A DNA stretch of 64,000 bases, from contig NZ_CP046915.1 of NCBI RefSeq assembly GCF_009789675.1, positions 62,001 to 126,000 of the forward strand, written 5' to 3'. Made by a program: the position numbers and the translations under genes. Under the pieces are notes generated by a model. The model saw only the letters and a program-made list of their open reading frames with translations. It was not told where the DNA came from and did not search any database. The DNA comes from Paraburkholderia acidisoli. Its GTDB lineage: Bacteria; Pseudomonadota; Gammaproteobacteria; Burkholderiales; Burkholderiaceae. Shown piece by piece: positions 36,268 through 44,995 of the stretch (the stretch's first letter is position 1; the number at the start of each line of letters is the position of its first letter).

Positions 36268-37665
36268 TCAGGCCGCGCCCGCTTGCCACGCTTCGAGCAG
36301 CGCGGCGTCGGGGTTTTGCAGATGGTCGAGCGTCAGCAGTTCGCCCGCCGTCACATCGCGCGCCAGCGTCGCGTGCGCCGCGAGATACAGCGGCGCGACG
36401 TTGGCCGGCATGGCGGCGCGCTCGATCATGACGGCCTGCACGCCGGTCACATCGTGATGGTGGCCGCCCATGTGCAGCACCGTGCCCGCCTTGATGTCGG
36501 TCGTGGCGCGGCCCGCCAGCACCGCGCACTGCGTGGGCTGGGCGGCGCCGGTCGGACGGCCGTGCAGCACGGCTTCGAGCAGCGTGATGGGGGTTTCCAC
36601 ACCCATGAAGTGATACGGCAGATAGAGACAGGCGTAGCGGCCGTTGCGGCTCACCACGTGGCCCTTCTGCGCGAGCAGCGCCCACGTGGGCGCGTCGTGC
36701 GTGCGCACCACCACGAACACGCCGCCGGCGAAGCTCGCCTCGTCGGGGCGGCGCAGCATGTTGAACACGTCGATCACACCGGGGCGCGAGAGCACGCCGC
36801 CGTCTTCGCGCAGCGCGTAGATGTCGGCGAGTTCGGTCGTGCGCGCGACCGGGTAATGCAGCAGTTCGACGTCGGGGACGAGACCGGTGTTGGTCGCGAC
36901 CACGGTCATTTCGCAGTAATCGGCCGTGGCCGAAGTCTTGCGGCCGTTCAGCGCCGCGCGGCGCGCGGCGAGCGTGGCGGCCACGTCGTCGCCGAGCGTC
37001 ATCAGGTTCGCGAGTTCCGGCGCGGCGAAGCGCTGGTCGAGCTGCGTCACCTCGCCCGTGGCCGCGTCGAACACGAGGTCGTATTCGCTCGACTTGCCGG
37101 CCGCGACGATCTCGAGACCCAGCGTGCGCGCCCACGACACCCAGCCGATCAGATTCGACGGCTGGTCGCCGTCCGCCGTCGTATACACCACGCCCTGGCT
37201 CGCCGCGAGTTGCGCGAGCGAGACACCGGCCACCGCGTCCACTTCCTTGCTGACCATCGCCACGTGGCGCTTCGCCTCGAGCGCCGCACGCGCCGCGCGA
37301 TAGCCCACCGAGGGATTGCCCGTGCCTTCGACCAGAATGTCGAAGGCGGCCGGATCGAGCAGATTCACGTCGCGCACCAGCGCGATCTGGCCCGGCACGA
37401 GCGCGCGCACGCTGGCCGCGTCCGCGCATTCCACCAGCGCAGCCGCTTCATAACCGAGTTCGAGGCACAGCGCGCGCAGACCCGCGAGATCGAGGTCGCA
37501 CAGCACCGTGGGCGCGAGGCGACCGAGCAGCCGGCTCTGTGCGAGCAGCGTGCGCGCGAAGCCGCCGCCCGCGCCGGTCAGCGCATAGCGAACCACCTGC
37601 GGTTCGGCGCCCGAAGCGGCTTGAGGGCGTTGCGCACCCGCACGGAAAAGCAATTCGAAGTTCAT
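36268..37665 (-). CDS. NAD(P)-dependent oxidoreductase with SAF domain (COG4091 type)
   Basis: This 465-residue protein has a homoserine-dehydrogenase-like Rossmann domain (YALTGAGGGFARTLLAQ, near residue 28) and catalytic region (about 100-340: VEGTGNPSVGYRAARAALEA), followed by a C-terminal SAF domain (about 390-460, CAVLAGRATTDIKAGTVL). Members are often mis-annotated as flagellar FlgA because of the SAF domain. It probably oxidises a hydroxy-acid substrate with NAD(P)+. It lies beside the GntP permease gene and divergent from an OtnK-like kinase gene, so it could replace the LtnD/DenD-type dehydrogenase of known tetronate pathways. Confidence 0.8.
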   Translation of the reverse strand: MNFELLFRAGAQRPQAASGAEPQVVRYALTGAGGGFARTLLAQSRLLGRLAPTVLCDLDLAGLRALCLELGYEAAALVECADAASVRALVPGQIALVRDVNLLDPAAFDILVEGTGNPSVGYRAARAALEAKRHVAMVSKEVDAVAGVSLAQLAASQGVVYTTADGDQPSNLIGWVSWARTLGLEIVAAGKSSEYDLVFDAATGEVTQLDQRFAAPELANLMTLGDDVAATLAARRAALNGRKTSATADYCEMTVVATNTGLVPDVELLHYPVARTTELADIYALREDGGVLSRPGVIDVFNMLRRPDEASFAGGVFVVVRTHDAPTWALLAQKGHVVSRNGRYACLYLPYHFMGVETPITLLEAVLHGRPTGAAQPTQCAVLAGRATTDIKAGTVLHMGGHHHDVTGVQAVMIERAAMPANVAPLYLAAHATLARDVTAGELLTLDHLQNPDAALLEAWQAGAA

Positions 37666-37903
37666 AAGGGGTGTCCCCGGTAGTTGGAAGCGGCCCGGCG
37701 ATCGATCGTCGATAGAACCCGGCGAAGGCGACGCGTGGCATACGTAGGCGGAATGCGGCGGTGAGGCGGACTGCGAGCCCGGGCATCGCCGATATCTTCA
37801 CAGCGAATTTAACTTTCATTACCACGTTAGTCAACTTTTATATCATGCTTTAACATATTCGAACATTGAGGCATAATCGGCTGACATCGAGGAGAGCCAC
37901 GCA
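37666..37903. promoter_or_regulatory. AT-rich divergent promoter region of the acid-sugar locus
   Basis: 238 bases separate the oxidoreductase gene (minus) and kinase gene (plus). From about 37795 to 37880 the base composition becomes strikingly AT-rich and contains two direct TTTAAC elements (one near 37808, one near 37851), which may be DeoR half-sites. No -10/-35 pair is assigned. Confidence 0.4.
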
Positions 37904-39196
37904 ATGACCCAAAAACCGGAACCCGCCGCGAACGCGCCGCTGCTCGGCTGCATCGCGGACGACTTCACCGGCGCAACCGATCTCGCCAGCATGCTGGTGC
38001 GCGGCGGCATGCGCACGGTGCAACTGATCGACGTGCCGACCAGCGCAGAACCCGTCGCCGCCGACGCGCTCGTGGTCGCGCTCAAGTCGCGCACGATTCC
38101 CGCCGCCGACGCCATCGCCCAGTCGCTGGCCGCGCTCGCGTGGCTCAAGGCGCAAGGCTGCCGCCAGTTCTACTTCAAATACTGTTCGACCTTCGATTCG
38201 ACGGCCGAAGGCAACATCGGCCCGGTCGCGCAGGCGTTGATGGACGCGCTCGGCACCGACTTCGCCATTGCCTGCCCGGCGTTTCCCGAGAACGGCCGCA
38301 CCGTGTATCGCGGCTACCTGTTCGTGGGCGACGTGCTGCTCAACGAATCCGGCATGGAAAAGCATCCGCTCACGCCCATGACCGACCCGAACATCGTGCG
38401 CGTGCTGGCCGCGCAGAGCACGGTCGCGACCGGCCTGCTGCGCTACGACGCCATTGCCGCCGGCGAGCAACCCACGCGCGACGCCGCCGCGAAGCTGCGC
38501 GCGCAAGGCGTGCGCCTCGCCATTGCCGACGCCGTCTCCAACGACGACCTGCGCACGCTCGGCCGCGCATTCGCCGAGGCGCCGCTGCTCACGGGCGGCT
38601 CGGGCCTCGCCATCGGCCTGCCCGAGAACTTCCGCCGCGCCGGTTTGCTGGGCGCGGGCGAACAAGCCGCGCAATTGCCCGCCGTGGGCGGCCGCGCGGT
38701 CGTGCTCGCGGGCAGCAGTTCGCGCGCGAGCCAGGCGCAGGTCGCGCACTGGCGCGAAAGCCGTCCCGCGCTGCGGCTCGATCCGCTCGCGCTCGCCGCG
38801 GGCGAACCGGTGGTGGAGGCCGCGCTCGCGTTCTTCGAAGACCACGCGAACGACACCGTGCTGCTCTACGCGACGGCCGCGCCCGAGGAACTCGGCGCGG
38901 TGCAGGCGCAGCTCGGCGTGGAACGCGCGGGGCAGCTCGTGGAAGGCGCGCTCGCGGCCATCGCGCGCGAACTCGCGCAACGCGGCGTGCGCCGCTTCGT
39001 GGTGGCGGGCGGCGAAACCTCGGGCGCCGTGGTGCAGGCGCTCGGCGTGACGCGGCTGCGCATCGGCGCGCCCATCGATCCGGGCGTGCCCTGGACGCTC
39101 GGCGACGGCCCGCAAGGCCACCTCGCGCTCGCGCTCAAATCCGGCAATTTCGGCGGCACGGACTTCTTCACCCGCGCCCTCGCGCTTCAGTCATAA
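37904..39196 (+). CDS. otnK: Four-carbon acid-sugar kinase family protein (DUF1537, OtnK-like)
   Basis: This 430-residue ATP-dependent kinase phosphorylates a 3-oxo-tetronate or related acid sugar. The N-terminal substrate domain carries IADDFTGATDLASMLVRGGM and FKYCSTFDSTAEGNIGPV; the C-terminal nucleotide-binding domain has VLAGSSSRASQAQV and the late motif VVAGGETSGAVVQALGV, all hallmarks of DUF1537. The OtnK label fits because the OtnC-like aldolase gene follows 11 bases later, as in characterised threonate/erythronate loci. Exact substrate unproven. Confidence 0.88.
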   Translation: MTQKPEPAANAPLLGCIADDFTGATDLASMLVRGGMRTVQLIDVPTSAEPVAADALVVALKSRTIPAADAIAQSLAALAWLKAQGCRQFYFKYCSTFDSTAEGNIGPVAQALMDALGTDFAIACPAFPENGRTVYRGYLFVGDVLLNESGMEKHPLTPMTDPNIVRVLAAQSTVATGLLRYDAIAAGEQPTRDAAAKLRAQGVRLAIADAVSNDDLRTLGRAFAEAPLLTGGSGLAIGLPENFRRAGLLGAGEQAAQLPAVGGRAVVLAGSSSRASQAQVAHWRESRPALRLDPLALAAGEPVVEAALAFFEDHANDTVLLYATAAPEELGAVQAQLGVERAGQLVEGALAAIARELAQRGVRRFVVAGGETSGAVVQALGVTRLRIGAPIDPGVPWTLGDGPQGHLALALKSGNFGGTDFFTRALALQS

Positions 39197-39207
39197 CCAG
39201 GACTTCC

Positions 39208-39855
39208 ATGAATCAGGAAAGCACGCTGCGCGAAGAGATCGCGCGCATCGGCAAAAGCCTTTTCGAGCGCGGCTACGCGACGGGCACGGCGGGCAACATC
39301 AGCGCACGGCTCGACGACGGCTGGCTCATCACGCCCACCGACGCCTGTCTCGGCGATCTCGACCCGGCGCGCATCGCCAAGGTCAGCACGAGCGGCGAAT
39401 GGGTGGCGGGCGACAAGCCTTCCAAGACGCTCGCACTGCATCGCAGCGTCTACGACCATCAGCCCGACATGCACGCGGTCGTGCACACGCACTCCACGCA
39501 TCTCGTCGCGCTCACGCTCGCGGGCGTGTGGCGTGAAGACGACGTGCTGCCGCCCATCACGCCGTACTACGTGATGAAGGTTGGCCACGTGCCGCTGATC
39601 GCGTACCGCCGCCCCGGCGACCCGCAAGTGGCCGAACGCGTGCGCGAGCTCGCGGGCAGCGTGCGCGGCGTGCTGCTCGACCGGCTCGGGCCGGTGGTGT
39701 GGCATCGCAGTTTGCGCGAGGCCTCGGCCATGCTCGAGGAGCTGGAAGAAACCGCGCGCCTCGTGCTGATGATGCAGGCGCAAGGCAAGCCCGTCGAGCC
39801 GCTGAGCGCGGACCAGATCGACGAATTGAGGACGACGTTCGGCGCGCGCTGGTAA
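39208..39855 (+). CDS. otnC: Class II aldolase, 3-oxo-tetronate 4-phosphate decarboxylase (OtnC-like)
   Basis: This 215-residue zinc-dependent class II aldolase/adducin-family enzyme has metal ligands visible in VVHTHSTHLVALT, with TGNISARLDDG near the start and a conserved acidic residue between. OtnC decarboxylates 3-oxo-tetronate 4-phosphate to dihydroxyacetone phosphate. Its size matches OtnC, and it lies 11 bases after the OtnK-like kinase gene on the plus strand. A larger open frame exists upstream but is inside the kinase gene. L-fuculose-phosphate-aldolase-like activity is the alternative. Confidence 0.87.
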   Translation: MNQESTLREEIARIGKSLFERGYATGTAGNISARLDDGWLITPTDACLGDLDPARIAKVSTSGEWVAGDKPSKTLALHRSVYDHQPDMHAVVHTHSTHLVALTLAGVWREDDVLPPITPYYVMKVGHVPLIAYRRPGDPQVAERVRELAGSVRGVLLDRLGPVVWHRSLREASAMLEELEETARLVLMMQAQGKPVEPLSADQIDELRTTFGARW

Positions 39856-39938
39856 GCGGCGGCGTTCTTATCGTCACCCATCGCACCCGCGTCACACCAA
39901 CCCATAACACGACACAACACGACACCCGGAGGAGACCC

Positions 39939-41273
39939 ATGCAAGCCGATACCGAAGCTCGCCCGATTGATTCCCCGCACGCGCGGCCGCGCACGCTGCG
40001 CGCGCTGCTCGCCACCACGCGCTGGCGCATGATCCTCATGCTGTTCGGCCTCTACACGGTGAACTGTATCGACCGCATGTCGCTCTCGGTCGGCATGCCG
40101 TCGATCGTGCGCGAGTTCGCGCTGAGCCCCACCATGCAGGGCCTCGTGCTCTCCTCGTTCTTCTGGACCTACAGCACGTTCCAGATTCCCGCGGGCTGGG
40201 CCGCCGACCGCTTCGGCGCGCGCCGCATGATCGGCATTTCGGCGGTGCTGTGGGGCGGCTTCCAGTGCATTGCGGGCTTCGCCGTGAACGGCGTGATGCT
40301 GCTGCTCACGCGCATTGGCCTGGGCGTGTTCGAGGCGCCCTACATGCCTTCGGCGACCAAGCTCGCGGCCGCGTGGCTGCCGCCCGGCGAACGCGCGCGC
40401 GGCCTCACGCTGATCGACAGCGGCGCGCCGCTCGGTTCGGCCGTGGGCGGCCTCGTCATCAGCGCGCTGATCGGCGCTTCGGGGTCGTGGCGCACCGCGT
40501 TCATCGTGGTGGGCGTCTCGACCGTGGTGCTCGGCATCGCCGTGTGGAAGATGCTGCGCGAAACGCCCGAGCAGCACGCGCGCCTCGCCGCCAGCGAAGC
40601 CAGCGAGATTCGCGAAGCCAAACGCGCGGCGGGCGAAGCGCCCGGCGCGGTGGCCAATGCGCCGCTCTCGCGCGGCACGATCGCGGCCATGGTGGTCGGC
40701 CGTATCGGCTGGGCGATGGTGTTCTTCGGGCTGGTCACGTGGGGCCCGAACTATCTGTCCGTCGGCCGCGGGCTCGACATCCGCAGCATGGGTCTCGCCA
40801 CCTTCGCGATCTTCCTCGCGGGCGCGATCGGCGAAATTCTTTCGGGCGCGATCGCCGACTGGCTGCAACGCAAGATGCCGCGCGAGCGTGCGATGAAGCT
40901 GCTGTTCGGCGTCTCCGGCGGCATGTCGCTGCTGTGCCTCGTGGCGCTGCCGTTCGTTCAGGACGTGCGGCTCGCCGTGGTCGTGCTCTCGGTGGGCGTG
41001 TTCTTCCACCTGTGGGGCGGCCTGTACTGGCTGATTCCGGCCATGCTCGCGCCGCGCGAACAGATCGGCCTCGTGGGCGGCGTGATGAACTTCGCGGGCA
41101 CGGGCGGCGCGATCGCGGTGCCAATCGTGGTGGGCGTGATCGTCGACGTCACCGGCGGCTATCACGCGGTGCTGCTGTTCCTCGCGGCCTGCGCGCTCAC
41201 CTATCTCATCGGCTCGCTGCTGATCGACTTCAGCGCGAAACCCACCCCTCGCAGGACGACGGAAACGGTATGA
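39939..41273 (+). CDS. MFS transporter (ACS family, acid sugar / aldonate)
   Basis: This 444-residue major-facilitator transporter has twelve predicted helices and the family signatures NCIDRMSLSVGMPSIVREF and GWAADRFGARRMIG (the D/RxxGRR loop). The ACS branch transports anions such as glucarate, galactonate, tartrate and phthalate. A very good ribosome binding site (GGAGGAG) precedes 39939. It follows the aldolase gene and its last codon overlaps the start of the lactonase-like gene as ATGA, so it belongs to the same operon as otnK-otnC. Together with GntP the locus has two importers. Confidence 0.88.
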   Translation: MQADTEARPIDSPHARPRTLRALLATTRWRMILMLFGLYTVNCIDRMSLSVGMPSIVREFALSPTMQGLVLSSFFWTYSTFQIPAGWAADRFGARRMIGISAVLWGGFQCIAGFAVNGVMLLLTRIGLGVFEAPYMPSATKLAAAWLPPGERARGLTLIDSGAPLGSAVGGLVISALIGASGSWRTAFIVVGVSTVVLGIAVWKMLRETPEQHARLAASEASEIREAKRAAGEAPGAVANAPLSRGTIAAMVVGRIGWAMVFFGLVTWGPNYLSVGRGLDIRSMGLATFAIFLAGAIGEILSGAIADWLQRKMPRERAMKLLFGVSGGMSLLCLVALPFVQDVRLAVVVLSVGVFFHLWGGLYWLIPAMLAPREQIGLVGGVMNFAGTGGAIAVPIVVGVIVDVTGGYHAVLLFLAACALTYLIGSLLIDFSAKPTPRRTTETV

Positions 41274-42172
41274 ACACGATGTACGACGGCCCCATCATCG
41301 ACACGCACCAGCATTTCTGGACGCTCGCGGGGCGTCGTCATCCGTGGCTCGCGCCGGGTGTGCGCGTGCCCCACCGCTACGGCGACTACGAGGCGATCAA
41401 GCACGACTATCTGCCCGACGACTACCGCCGCGACGCCGCCGGTCACGACGTGATCGGCACCGTCTACGTGGAAGCCGAATGGGACCCGGCCACGCCGCTC
41501 GACGAAACGCGCTTCGTGACCGAACTCGCGCGCGAATACGGCCTGCCGAACGCGATGGCCGCGCAGGCCTGGCTCGACGCCGCCGACGTCTCCGAGGTGC
41601 TCGCCGCGCAGCGCCGTTTCGCGCTGGTGCGCAGCGTGCGCCACAAGCCGGCGCACGCGCACGCCTCGCCCGGCAACACGCTGATGTCGAACGGCCGCTG
41701 GCGCGACGGCTATGCGCAGCTCGCGCAGCACGGCCTGCATTTCGAACTGCAAACGCCGTGGCATCACCTGCGCGAAGCGGCCACGCTCGCGCGCGACTTC
41801 CCGGAAACGCTGCTGATCGTCAATCACGCGGGCGTGCCCGGCGACCGCTCGGCCGCGACGCTGCACGGCTGGCGCGAGGCGCTCGCCCCGCTCGCGGCGC
41901 GCCCCAACACGGCCGTGAAGGTCTCCGGCCTGTGCGAAGCGGGCAAACCGTGGAGCGTGGACGCCAACCGCGAGGTGCTCGCCACGCTGCACGACCTGTT
42001 CGGCGCGGAGCGGCTGATGTTCGGCAGTAATTTTCCCGTCGATGGCCTGTTCCTCTCGCTCGACGCGCTGCTCACGGGTTTCAAGACGCTCGTGGCCGCG
42101 TGGAGCGCCGCCGAACAGCGCGCGTTCTTCCACGACACGGCCATGCGGGTGTATCGGCCGATCGGCTTGTGA
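41270..42172 (+). CDS. Metal-dependent TIM-barrel hydrolase (lactonase-like, COG3618)
   Basis: This 300-residue amidohydrolase-superfamily enzyme has the N-terminal metal motif IIDTHQHFW (HxH), central strands with VRHKPAHA and LLIVNHAG, and a late RLMFGSNFPVDG. Relatives include L-fuconolactonase, L-rhamnonolactonase and 2-pyrone-4,6-dicarboxylate lactonase. The ATGA overlap with the MFS gene makes it part of the acid-sugar operon, where it could open a sugar lactone to the acid used by the kinase route. Substrate inferred from context only. Confidence 0.82.
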   Translation: MNTMYDGPIIDTHQHFWTLAGRRHPWLAPGVRVPHRYGDYEAIKHDYLPDDYRRDAAGHDVIGTVYVEAEWDPATPLDETRFVTELAREYGLPNAMAAQAWLDAADVSEVLAAQRRFALVRSVRHKPAHAHASPGNTLMSNGRWRDGYAQLAQHGLHFELQTPWHHLREAATLARDFPETLLIVNHAGVPGDRSAATLHGWREALAPLAARPNTAVKVSGLCEAGKPWSVDANREVLATLHDLFGAERLMFGSNFPVDGLFLSLDALLTGFKTLVAAWSAAEQRAFFHDTAMRVYRPIGL

Positions 42173-42265
42173 ACGGGCTTTTGAAGCCGCGGAACGACCC
42201 GCCCCGGCGGTGGCAAGGAAGCGCGGGTGTTCTATCCCGTGAGAAATTGTTCTGTAAAGTTATTT

Positions 42266-42291
42266 AAACGTTTGCCGTAAACCGGTTTACG
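42266..42291. promoter_or_regulatory. Two LacI-type palindromes upstream of gluconate dehydrogenase
   Basis: AAACGTTT (42266-42273) is followed 2 bases later by the perfect 16-base palindrome CGTAAACCGGTTTACG (42276-42291). Central CG with AAAC/GTTT arms is the classic form of LacI/GalR-family operators. They lie about 170-200 bases before the first subunit gene. No LacI-type regulator gene is in the window. Confidence 0.55.
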
Positions 42292-42408
42292 CCCGCCTTG
42301 CGGGCGATCCGGAGTTCGGGCGGGCGCGGCAGCACACGCCCCGGCCTCCCTCGAACCGCGGGTGCGGCGACGTCGGCGCGCCCGGGCATGGCTGGTTGCC
42401 CGGGCGCG
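42290..42408 (+). other. Leader with strong hairpins before gluconate dehydrogenase genes
   Basis: Two stem-loops fall in the probable 5' leader: CGCCCGC/GCGGGCG at about 42290-42306, and a perfect 12-base stem CGCGCCCGGGCA/TGCCCGGGCGCG (42377-42388 with 42397-42408) with an 8-base loop. The second ends 54 bases before the start codon. There is no T-run, so it is not a simple terminator; it may stabilise the mRNA. Confidence 0.45.
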
Positions 42409-42462
42409 TTCGCATGATTCAAGACCACCCAACGTAAAACAATACCCACTACGACTCGCACC

Positions 42463-43197
42463 ATGACAGAAGCGAAAGATCGCAGCCGGCGGAGCTTTCT
42501 CAAAGGCTCCATCGCGATTGCACCGATAGCCGTCGTCGGCATTTCGAGCGCCGTGACCCACAACGGCCAACCGGCCGCTGCACGCGGCCTGCCGCCCGCC
42601 GATCAGCCCACCGCCGAGCACTACACGCCCGGCTGGTTCACGCCGGAAGAATGGGCGTTCATCAACGCCGCCTGCGACACCTTGATCCCCAAGGACGACG
42701 TGGGCCCCGGCGCGGTGGAACTGGGCGTGCCGCAGTACATCGACCGCCAGATGCAAACGCCGTATGGCGACGCGTCGCGCTGGTACATGCAAGGCCCGTT
42801 CTTCAAGGTCGAGCCGGAGTTCGGCTATCAGGCCAAGCTCACGCCGAAGGAACAATACCGGCTTGGCATTCGCGCGATCAACGCGTACTGCCGCGCGCAC
42901 TTCAGCGGCAAGACCTTCGCCGACTTCACGCCCGCGCAGCGCACCGACTTCTTCAAGAAGATCGAGTCGGCCGAGATCAAGAGCGACGACTTCAACTTCA
43001 AGGGCTTCTTCAGCGGCTTCCTGCTCAAGAACGTCATGGAAGGCTATTTCGGCGATCCCTCGTACGGCGGCAACAAGGATATGGCCGCCTGGAAGATGAT
43101 CGGCTACCCTGGCGTGCGCGCCGATTACCTGGAGTTCGTGGGTGAGGCCAAGCCTTATCCGTACGCACCGGTCAGTCTCTACGGCAAGCGAGGATAA
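42463..43197 (+). CDS. Gluconate 2-dehydrogenase, small (gamma) subunit 3
   Basis: This 244-residue subunit carries a textbook twin-arginine signal (SRRSFLKG, residues 8-15) that exports the folded dehydrogenase complex to the periplasm. The mature part has the Gluconate_2-dh3 pattern: WFTPEEWAFINAACDTLIPKDD and VPQYIDRQMQTPYG. The subunit binds the FAD-containing catalytic partner and lets it hitch-hike through the Tat system. It is the first of three genes in the order gamma-catalytic-cytochrome, 2 bases before the next. The complex oxidises D-gluconate to 2-keto-gluconate. Confidence 0.92.
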   Translation: MTEAKDRSRRSFLKGSIAIAPIAVVGISSAVTHNGQPAAARGLPPADQPTAEHYTPGWFTPEEWAFINAACDTLIPKDDVGPGAVELGVPQYIDRQMQTPYGDASRWYMQGPFFKVEPEFGYQAKLTPKEQYRLGIRAINAYCRAHFSGKTFADFTPAQRTDFFKKIESAEIKSDDFNFKGFFSGFLLKNVMEGYFGDPSYGGNKDMAAWKMIGYPGVRADYLEFVGEAKPYPYAPVSLYGKRG

Positions 43198-43199
43198 GC

Positions 43200-44981
43200 A
43201 TGGCCAGCATCAAGAAAAAACCGGTCGACGCCGTGATCGTCGGCTTCGGCTGGACCGGCTCGATCATGGCGATCGAACTGGCCAACGCGGGGTTGAACGT
43301 GGTCGCGCTCGAACGCGGCGACGCGCGCGAGACGATCCCCGACTTCGCGTATCCGCAGATCGTCGACGAAATCAAGTACTCGGCGCGCCAGGCGCTGCTG
43401 CAGAACCTCGCCAAGACGACCGTCACGAATCGCCATAACAAGGATCAGACCGCCGTGCCCTACCGGCAGATCGGCTCGTTCAAGCCGGGCGAAGGCGTGG
43501 GCGGCGCGGGCGCGCACTGGTCGGGCGTGCAGTCGCGCGTGATGCCCGACGAGTTGCGCTACAAGAGCCATATCAGCGAACGCTACGGCGAGAAGTTCAT
43601 CCCCGAAGGCATGAACCTGCAGGACTGGGGCGTGACCTACGACGAACTCGAACCGTCTTTCGACCGCTTCGAGCGCGTGTGCGGCACCTCGGGCAAGGCC
43701 GGCAATATCGAGGGCAAACCGGTTGAAGGCGGCAACCCGTTCGAAGGCCGCCGCTCGAACGAATACCCGCTGCCGCCGCTCGCGGATCACCCCACCGGCA
43801 AGCTGTTCGCGGCCGCCGCGAAGAGCCTCGGCTACAAGCCGTTCGCGCTGCCCGCGGGCAACGCCTCGGGCCCGTACACGAACGAGTACGGCTGCCAGCT
43901 CGGGCCGTGCAACTTCTGCGGCTTCTGCAGCGACTACGGCTGCCTGAACTACTCGAAGGCCTCGCCGCAAACCGCCATCATTCCGGCGCTGCTGCGCAAG
44001 CCCAATTTCGAGCTGCGCGTGAACTCGCACGTCGTGAAGGTCAACACCGACTCCACGGGCAAGCGCGCGACCGGCGTGACCTATATCGACCCGGAAGGCA
44101 ACGAGGTCGAACAACCGGCGGAGATGGTGATTCTCGCGGCGTTCCAGTTGCACAACGTGCACCTGATGCTGCTCTCGAAGATCGGCCAGCCGTACAACCC
44201 GGACACGAACGAAGGCACCGTGGGCCGCAACTTCTGCTACCAGCTGCTCAATAGCGTGAACATGTTCTGGGACAAGGACACGTACATCAACCAGTTCATG
44301 GGCGCGGGCGGCGGCGGTCAGGCGATCGAAGAGTTCAACGCGGACAACTTCGACCACTCGAATCTGGGCTTTATCGGCGGCGGCATCATCTGGGGCCGTC
44401 AGACCGGCAACGGTCCGGTGCGCGGCATTCCGCTGCCCAAGGGCACGCCCAAGTGGGGCACCGAGTGGAAGCAGGCCGTGAAGGACAACTTCCTGCATAC
44501 GGGCCGCATCGAATCGCAATGCAGCAACATGGCGTATCGCGCCAACTTCCTCGATCTCGACCCGAACTATCGCGACGCCTACGGTTCGCCGCTCCTGCGC
44601 ATCACGCTCGACTGGCAGGACAACGACCTGCGCGCCTCGGAGTACGTGGCCGGCAAGATGATGGAAATCGGCCGTGCGATGAACCCCAAGTCGATCTCGG
44701 GCCGCATCATCAAGCCGGGCACGCACTGGGACACGCGCGCGTATCAGAGCACGCACATCAGCGGCGGCACCGCGATGGGCGCCGACCCGAAGACGAGCGT
44801 CGTCAACAAGTACCTGCAGAGCTGGGACGTGCCCAATCTGTTCGTGCTGGGCGCCAACGTCTTCGCACACGGCATCGGCTACAACCCGACGGGCCTCGTG
44901 GGCGGTCTCGCCTACTGGGCGGCGAGCAACATCCGCTCGCAATACCTGAAGAATCCGGGCGCCGCGATGGTGCAGGTCTGA
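43200..44981 (+). CDS. Gluconate 2-dehydrogenase, FAD-containing (alpha) subunit
   Basis: This 593-residue GMC-type flavoprotein has the FAD-binding motif VIVGFGWTGSIMAIELANAG at the N-terminus, and HWSGVQSR and the C-terminal NPTGLVGGLAYWAA segment typical of the gluconate and 2-ketogluconate/sorbitol dehydrogenase family. A cysteine-rich element GPCNFCGFCSDYGC (about 235-248) is characteristic of this group. It oxidises the sugar acid in the periplasm and passes electrons to the cytochrome c subunit. It has no signal of its own and travels with subunit 3. 2-Ketogluconate or an alcohol are alternative substrates. Confidence 0.92.
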   Translation: MASIKKKPVDAVIVGFGWTGSIMAIELANAGLNVVALERGDARETIPDFAYPQIVDEIKYSARQALLQNLAKTTVTNRHNKDQTAVPYRQIGSFKPGEGVGGAGAHWSGVQSRVMPDELRYKSHISERYGEKFIPEGMNLQDWGVTYDELEPSFDRFERVCGTSGKAGNIEGKPVEGGNPFEGRRSNEYPLPPLADHPTGKLFAAAAKSLGYKPFALPAGNASGPYTNEYGCQLGPCNFCGFCSDYGCLNYSKASPQTAIIPALLRKPNFELRVNSHVVKVNTDSTGKRATGVTYIDPEGNEVEQPAEMVILAAFQLHNVHLMLLSKIGQPYNPDTNEGTVGRNFCYQLLNSVNMFWDKDTYINQFMGAGGGGQAIEEFNADNFDHSNLGFIGGGIIWGRQTGNGPVRGIPLPKGTPKWGTEWKQAVKDNFLHTGRIESQCSNMAYRANFLDLDPNYRDAYGSPLLRITLDWQDNDLRASEYVAGKMMEIGRAMNPKSISGRIIKPGTHWDTRAYQSTHISGGTAMGADPKTSVVNKYLQSWDVPNLFVLGANVFAHGIGYNPTGLVGGLAYWAASNIRSQYLKNPGAAMVQV

Positions 44982-44995
44982 GCGAGCGATAACAC

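Noticed and set aside
36268..37665. SAF-domain protein as flagellar basal-body protein FlgA
   Set aside because: The SAF domain is only the C-terminal part; the N-terminal two-thirds is a homoserine-dehydrogenase-like oxidoreductase and there are no flagellar genes nearby.
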